Source: Atherinomorus stipes
Taxonomy: Eukaryota > Chordata > Actinopteri > Atheriniformes > Atherinidae
DNA length: 64,000 bases
Direction of reading: 5' to 3'
NCBI GenBank assembly: GCA_023101725.1
Contig: JALJCO010001053.1
Span: forward strand, 62,001-126,000
Shown piece after piece: positions 13,701-22,400 of this stretch (within the stretch, counting starts at the first letter, position 1; the number at the start of each line of letters is the position of its first letter). The position numbers and the translations under genes are program-made. The notes below the pieces were generated by a model. That model searched no databases. It saw only the letters and a program-made list of their open reading frames with translations, and was not told where the DNA came from.

Positions 13701-16363
13701 GGGCAGCGAGCTGCTCTTCTCAGCTGTACTACAGAAGCGCGCATTGTGAACGCCCCGAAAAGTGTGTAGAACATCCTGATAACTAAAGGAAAGCTAAATT
13801 TGGACTCACAGGAAAATAATACTCGTTCACTCCTTCATTCTACTTAAAGTATTGGTGAAATTCAAGGAGTTTTGCTGCAGATAATGTCTTATATAGTGAC
13901 TGTCCCGTCTCTGCCATTATTACTGGATGTACCGAAGGGCAATTCAACGTAATATCTTCCGAAGGACTCAAAGTGATGCAGAAATTTTACCGGTGATTAA
14001 ATACATGTATATACTCCTAGAAATAAGGTCCAGATTAGAAAAAAAGATAGTTATCCTTTAAATAGGTCAGGTTTAACAACAACAAAAAAAGCCAAACAAA
14101 CAAAACCAGCCCCCAAATTCCTCTGAAAATGATCAGGTATGCAGGAGTTTAAAAAAAAAAAAAGCTACCAAGGTCCAAAGTAAAACCTTGTAAGACCTTC
14201 GGGAAGCTGGAGAACTTTGGCTCTTGACCACTTTAAAGAATGAAAATAAAAGCCTTCTGAAAGCAAAATGTAAAGAAACAAGTGATAAATCTTTTCACAC
14301 AACTGTAGATGAAGCAGACAACTCGTTTCACAGGGTCTCAATCACCTCAAATGCTTACTCCATCAGTTATTTTGGAAACACTTGGCTGTTTCCTTCCCTT
14401 CATCTGTCTTTAAGTCAAGTTACTGATCACTAAACAATTTTTATGCAGATTTTCCATTTATGTTTTCATTTTAGTTTTCCAGTTTTAGCTTGTAGGAATC
14501 ATACTGTGCATTTAACATGCAGAAATCACACGTTTCCTGCATGTCTGTCAAAGCAAAAACACATAGAATATTTCTGAATCTAACACAATGGGAGTTTGAT
14601 TTCAGTTAGTTTTACGCTGAGGTGCTTCACAGCTAACATCCTCAAAGGGTTTGGAGGAGATGGAAATTAGGAAGTAGTAAGGGCTGTTATGGGTACCAAC
14701 CTGCTTGGGGTGTTGGGGATGGGGTAGTGGTTGCAGCATTATCATCATCTGCAATGAAGTTGTTATTGATAAATTTGCCCACTTATGAGACAAGTTCCAA
14801 AGTCCATCACTGGCAGGCCAAGAAGACACAAAACCAGCAGGCCGTTAAGGCCAGAGACCACATGCAAGACAAGATTCTGGATCGGTCATGACATGCAGCT
14901 CTTTGGAAGAAAAAAATAAATTAGAACAAACAGTTGAATGAAAATTGACCTTTTGGCAAAGAAATGTGACTGCTGGGGGTCAAAGAGAGGAAGAAATGGA
15001 GGAACAGCTGCGTGCAAAACCAGTGCTGCAAGGTTCGTAGCAGCAAGGTCAGAAGCAACATTACACACACTCACATACACACACTTACACCAAAGAAAAT
15101 TCAGGACATAATAGTAAAAAAAAAAAGAAAAAGGCAGATCAGGCTGAGCTGTGTCTTCTCTGGTTATAATCAAAATGACTGATGACACTGAACTTGAAGA
15201 ATTAACTTAAATCACTCACCTTGGACACAAATTGGATCCCATTCAGCTAAAAACCGCCTCTGACCTTAATCAGGCTTTATCTCATGAGACATCTGAATAT
15301 TCAGACACTCAGGCGCTTATGAAATGTAAATGGTTTGTATTTCTTTGTTTCCATGCAATTAAATAAAGCCAGGGTGGGATTGCGATGCATGGCTCCAGTC
15401 AAAGTAATTGAAGTCCATCGCATTCTTAGCAGGGGGATAAAAGTATTAGCTTTCCTCTGAATGTAGGAATAGTTTTAGCTAAACATTTAAACAGGGCAAT
15501 CATTGCCATGCTGCTTAGCAAGAGTAGTGGGCTTTTAAAAATGCCTAGTTCAACCTCCAGAGTTTATTTTAGCATCAGTTGAGCTTGTATAGCTAGAGGG
15601 GTAAAAACATGCACTTCCACTGATACTGAAGAAGCTACTTACCGGCTGGTGGGGGAGAGCAAGAGCCCTCTTCCTTTACAGCAGAGTTAGCAGACTCTGC
15701 TTGCTCTTTTGCCCCAACCCCACTAGGTTCAGGTTGGTTTGAGCCATTCTCGACAGTGTCGGGCTCCTGAACCACCACAGCCTGTGTTGGCTCAGGCTCT
15801 GTGGGCTCTGGCTTCTTCCCATCAGTCTCTACCGGCTCTTTCCCCTCTGCTACTGCCTCTGTATAGCAGACAAAGCGCCAGGCTGTAGCAGCAAGCATTG
15901 AGCACAAACAAGCCTTACAAGACAATGCTTGCTCAGGGGAGGTAGGTATAAATAGTTAATGACCAGATAGACACCTATGGCTGCATTTGATGTAAATATG
16001 TAAATTCAAAGCATTTGTAATATGCTCCTGTTTAGCAAGTTGAAAAGCTCATTTTTACGAATCACACCTGTAGCTTTCTGTTATAGTGGTTTGATATTCC
16101 CCTTTATTTTATTAACAGTAATCCTTGAAATGAAATTATATTTTTTGTCTAGATCAGTGATTCCCAACCCTGGTCCTCAAGGCACCTCAAGGTCCTGAAG
16201 ACTTTCCACTTTGCCCTGCTAGGACACAGCTAATTCAAATTAAATAGACCTCTGGTCAGTCTGCTACTGACCCATTAATATGAGTCAGCTGTGTTTCAAC
16301 AGGGCAACATGGAAAGTCTTCAGGATATGTGCCTTGAGGACCAGGGTTGGAAATCACTGTTTT

Positions 16364-16420
<57 letters not shown>

Positions 16421-19400
16421 TATATACTGTATATAACAATAGTAATTCAAATATAAGAAAATAAGGAAACTAGTCATAATAAAAAATTAGAAAACCAGAA
16501 TTTAGTGAAATGAAATATTACTTTTGAATTGTGTTTGAAAATAATCATTTGAAAATAGTCATTTAAAAAAAATAAACAAATAACTCTAATCCGAGACCAA
16601 TTAGAGTGCCTTGCTCATCAACAGTGGCCCAAAATTAACAGGTGTAGATTAGAGAAAACACCTGATTGCTGTGAAATTGCTCGACAAAATTTTTGCTTCG
16701 GAGCCCCATCATGCTTGTTCACTTGTTTTATTTTTTGTGTGTTTGTTTTTAAAATTTCTTTCAAACCACAATTCAAAATCAATGTCATGATTTTCATAGA
16801 ATTTTTATTCATTATTACTTTATTCAATTTCATCTTATTTATGAGGGTATGAAAAAAAAAAAACATATATATATATACATATTCTGTTAATTCAGAAAAC
16901 TGAGTTTTCAACATTTCTAACATTTAGCAAATTTTGTTTAAAGGTTTACTGTAAACCAGGCTTAACTTTAAACTATCTCAGGTTGATTCTGCTAATCTAT
17001 AAGACTGGAAAGAGGTCAAACCTTTTTTTCATTATCTTGTTTTTCTTCCTTTCCATTTGAAAACTATGGAAAATGGTCAACTGAGATTGTAAATCAATGG
17101 ACAACTTTTCATGACAATCTCACAAACTGTGTGAGACAACTGTGTTTAATGTTCCAGTCTGCAAATATACCAGTACAGCATTTATCTGGTCTCTGCATAT
17201 TTATACCACAGAGTGATGAAGGAGGCGAGGATTTACTAACCCAGGTGTATCACTTAATGGCTTTCAGCCATTAATTTTGACACCTAAGAGAGTCAGCAAA
17301 ACCCAACTTCCATTATCCTTCTGGATTCCTCCTTTTTGATGACTTAATACGTCATACAACACCACAAATACAAGCAGCAGCAGCATGAGTTAGTAATAGC
17401 ACCATGTGCCAGGGCACGTGCACGTAGAGGAGTGCAGGGATATAGAAATGTGCACAGTAAAAGAGGTGACTACTTTTGACCAGAAGTAACCTATAATTAG
17501 GTTTTGTGTGAAGGAACAGCAAGGAAAGTGCAGTTTCGGGCCTCTCAGAGTGAAATTAAGACAAACAAAAAGTGATGACACACAACAAACAAACATGTGA
17601 TGTGAGTGGGATGTGCAAAGGTGCAACACATTCTGGGACAAGTGAAAGGGGGAGCGTCAGGGTTACCCACCTGGGGGTGGAGAAACCTCCAGGGAAATCT
17701 CAGGTAGGGTTGGGGCACCGTTACTGTCTTGGGCAACACTTTCTGAGCATGTGACAAATAAGGTGGTGGATGGAGCGGTTGCTTTTATTAAACAGAAAGC
17801 TTCAGCATCTGCGCAGCTTCTCTCAGTCACACACCAACACAAATAGACACAGAAACACATCTAAATCCACCCACCTACCTGCAAGTATATGCACAAACCT
17901 CACCTCAATTGTTCTTATTTCTTTTATACTTGTCACAGTTTCAGTCAAACACATGAAATGCACAACAATGATCTGTTTTAGGGCAACATTTCCCTGCTCG
18001 AAATGTGTCCTCAGTGTCTTGGGTGTTCATTGTTAAAATAAAATGCACATTATTAAACACTATAGTATCATACATTCATTATCTACCTCAGAAAATGTGT
18101 TGTATCTTCTTGCTTTGCAGACACTGAACTGAAGATGATTGTTTATTTTTTCACCATTTTGTGGAAAAAAATATTTAGAAGCGCTCACACTTTCTTTGTC
18201 TCAAACTTGATCTTGTATTCATATTTTCTCTTTATAGCTGAACTGCTAAGAAAAGCTGTAAGTACTGAAAATTAGGCATGTACGATATTATCAGCCTGCT
18301 GATATTATCAAATGTGATATTGGGAAATGTAGGTATCAGGGGTTTTTTGTACCGATTTTTACTGCCAAAACCTCACGAGGCCTCATTGTTCCGTTAAAAA
18401 ATCTTGGGAGGGGGCGGTGATTAGCTCAGTTGGTTGAGCAGCCGCCCCATGAACAGAGGCTACAGTTCCTCAGCGCAGTCGGCCCCGGTTCGATTCCTGG
18501 TCGAGGACCCTCTGCTGCATGTCACTCCCCACTCTCTCTGCCCCTTTCCTGTCACTATACACTGTTGTATAAAGGCCACTAGTGCCCAAAAATCCTTTAA
18601 AAAAAAAAAAAAAAATCTTGGGAGATCTTGTTCCATTAGCAGCGGTCCAGCATGTGGAAAAGTCCCTTTTTTTGTGAAAGAACTTCATATCCCAGCATTC
18701 CTTTCAGAGTCATGTGACTACGATGCAGCTGCTGCTGCTACAGACTGCCTTGCTTTGAAGCTGGTTAATATGTCTGGTTTTAAGTTGTTGGTTAAGTTAC
18801 CAAGTTGTCAGAAACATTAGAATTAGCCGCATGTTGACTAATACCTGCTAGTATCTGATATCTGGCAGCCAGATGTCCAAAATGAACTCTGGCTGAGTTA
18901 AAGCTATTTTGGGATCTTTGCTCACAGAACAGAACATAATTGTCTCTCTTAAAATATGAGAGATACAACCTCACAGCTCTCTGCATATATCGGTATCGCT
19001 TGATATCAGATATTCAAAATTAAGAGTTGGACAATATCGGTAAATCAGATATTGGTTTAAAAAAAAAGTCAATACTGAACATACATATTAAAAAAATCCC
19101 CTAGTTGTAGCCGGTGTTGAAAGGTATGCAAACCTGCAGCTTATTTATAGATTTTTGCTTTTGTTAGTGACTCATGCCAACATGATATCTGTGTGATGCG
19201 TCTGCGTCGACCTCTTTGCGGGTTGTGGTTTCAGAGTTGCTGCTTCAGAGAACAGCAATCATTGGGTAAAACGCTATAAATTAAGTGAGTCTGAACACAA
19301 ATTGTCCGTTTCAAATCAAGAAAACATCTCATAGCTGCTGGGAGAGAAAATTGTTTTACTGTTTTAAGCATCGTGGTTTTTTCAGTGGTGGGAGAAAAAA

Positions 19401-22400
19401 CTGAAGCACGTGCATTTCTTGGCGGTTTTATATTTGCACCAAGAAGACCAATCACAGCTGTTTGACTGAATTGCAGTTGCTCCTGGTTGCAGTCTCTCCA
19501 CTTATCAGGCTTGATATTAAGCTATTTGTTGTCAGGGAAACCCTCATCGTTCCTCTGATAGAGAAAGAGGCGTCAAAAGCCACTTTTGAATGATCTATGG
19601 TGAGTAACACAAGGGAAAAACAGTCAGTGGCCTTCAGGTTTTAATCCCAAATAGCAGAGTATTAAGAAAGCCATATAATTCAACTGAAGTTTGCAGGCTT
19701 ATATTTAGCTAGACTGTAAAAACTGAGCTCCGTACTGGAGCCTCAAGATGCTGCAGCTCCAAGGTCGAACCCTAGCGCTGATAAAAGGCCAGCTGCATGC
19801 CAGCAGCGCGCTCACATGGGATGAAGGGGATGTCAGCTGAATCAACAGAGAGGGATCAGCTGGCTGCTGAGAGGAATGTCAGAGATGCTGACAGCTTTGC
19901 CACAGATCACTTCGGAGAGCAGCAGCTACACCCACACTGTCGTCGGTTGGCTTCACATTTACACTCCTGGCGTGTCTGTGTTTGCACATTCACGCCACCT
20001 TGACGGCTGAGATTGTCATGTTACATGTGAAGACATGATCAGTTCTGCCTCCACGAACATGGAGCATTAAAGAAGTTACGTTCGAGCAGAGGTGGTTTCT
20101 GAAACTGTTGGTTCGAACCTCTTGTGCAACTTTCCTTCTTTAAGCTGATTGTACTTTTTGTGCAGCTCTAATCTGATCAGACGTGAGGTGGCAGGGAGAT
20201 AAGATGTCCACTCACCTTCTGGCTGGCCGTTCGGCGTCTCATCTGCAGAAAGAAAAACAAAGCAGCCACAGTTAGATCTCTTGAGGTGTATCTGTCAAGG
20301 AGTCAGCATTATCTCCTAATGTTTATTTTTTTTGTTTGAACACATTGATCCTACTTTATTGACTTCCGTTCACCTCTAAGCTGCATTACCTTTGTGCTGG
20401 AAGACACATGCTCAGACACAATGTAGACTTAACTGATTATAAACAAGCCTCTATGGCACACCATTTGTTTGACCCCGGCCTCGTCTAGACTGATAAAACT
20501 TAATGGCGGGGCCGCCTTCATCACAAACATGTTTAGACATTTAAAACCTGTGGCAAAACCCAGTGCATGGCCTTAGAGATTAGAGCATCCATACAGCCTA
20601 ATGCAGAGAATGATGGTGTTAAAAATGAGCCTCTTTGTTCCTAGTGGCCTGATTGAATGACACAGGTTCTCTTATAGTCACAGGGACAAAAGACAAGTCA
20701 TAAAATATGTGGAGCATCCTGTTGTCTCGTTGTCTTTATATGGGATACTTAAAAAAATCTTTAAATAAGTATACAAGGCAGGCACACTCATAGCTGCTCC
20801 TCTAAAACGTTAACACTTCATATAAACCACAGTTATCATGTGAACTCTGCATGTCAATGAAACAGTTCTTGTGTCTTTGTACAACTTATCTTCGTGTTTT
20901 AATTATAAAATTAAAGTAAATGAAAACTGTTTCATTTACACCAGATGGAATTTGCAATTAAGGTGAATTATAGAGTTATAATAACTCTGTAATAAGATGA
21001 GGTAAAACATCCCATCAATAATGAAAGACTATGAACAGATTCGATTCAGTGGTTTATTTAGAAAATGTCCAAATAAAACACAGTTACAGTGTCTGTATCT
21101 TCAGCGATGATGGAGACATTTCTCATTTTTATTGCGGAGTGTTAAACATAAAGTTGCAATAGGAGTGTTATGGATGCATTTCCATGCATCTGTAAACAAG
21201 GATGGGCAGATGATTCATAGTCAAATTAGAAAAACAGGAAATGGGAAAGGGATGATATTTCATGGATATGTGTGATTAGATTATTGATACAGGAATTACA
21301 ACGAACCATGAAAAACATGTTTGAATGACACCTTCATTAATGGTGACAAGTATTTCCTTTTTAGTTTGTTGTTTTTTCCAGCATGTATCATATTTTTTTT
21401 TATGTTGACTCTGTGATGGGCTGGTGAGGAGCAGCCCTGCAGGTTTTCAGTGTAACCCTGTTCCCACACACCTGACACAAATTAAAAGGATCCGGCAGCT
21501 TCCACTCCTTGACTCTTTTTTTGTCAGGTGTGTTGGAGCAGGGATGGATGGAAAACCTGCAGGGCTACAACCTCATAGGATTGTGGAACCCTGAAGCTGG
21601 ATGACACCTGAATTACTTCATATGCATGCCATTCAACTCAGCAGAGGCCTGGAAACGAGCAAATCATTTGCTTCAGGTTTGGGGAGAAGGGATTCAGGCA
21701 TAGAAAATGAATGCATACTTTTTTGTTTGTTACAGTGAGAATAAAAGCATTCCACGTGCACAGTACACATGCAGTTTGTTCTAATTTCGTAAGGGTAACT
21801 AAAATAAGCCATCTGTCAATACTGAACTTGCAAAATTCATTTTATTTAAATGAAAAAAAGGGGGAAAGATCTGTTATCTAGTATCTTGTGGATTACATGC
21901 CTTTTTTTTTTTTAAACTAATGAATGTAATTTTTTTTCATTGTACTTCAACAGTGTCTAAGCTGTCTGTTACAGAAATAAAATAAAATCAACAATGAGCT
22001 CAGCAAACAGTTATTTAAAAAGACCAGGGATGAAAATGTCTTCATGTCTCCAAACAAACCAGATTTATAGAATACTGATCTTGATTGATAACCCATTGCA
22101 TGTGATAAATGGTGTTATTTGATCAAAGTACTTATTTGCATGGCACAGAAAATAAGATACAAAAGCATTAGTGTATCTTTTGCTAGTAAAATAGTAAAAT
22201 AGTGTGCAAATGTTTGCTGGTAGTTCTCTAAAGTCTAAGTTATTTTCTGTTTTAGTCTTAGCAATATTTTAGGTAACACTCCTTTAATTCAGGGAGAAAT
22301 TAGTTTTTGTTTATTTAAAATGATGTGTTTCACTTCACACCATCCTTTGAAACTCAGCCAGACTCTCAGACTTCATCCGTCTCACTTAAAGCAAGTCTTC

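Noticed and set aside
18411..18500. A functional tRNA gene
   Set aside because: The A and B boxes are present, but the sequence does not fold as a full tRNA and continues into a SINE body with poly-A and target duplication.
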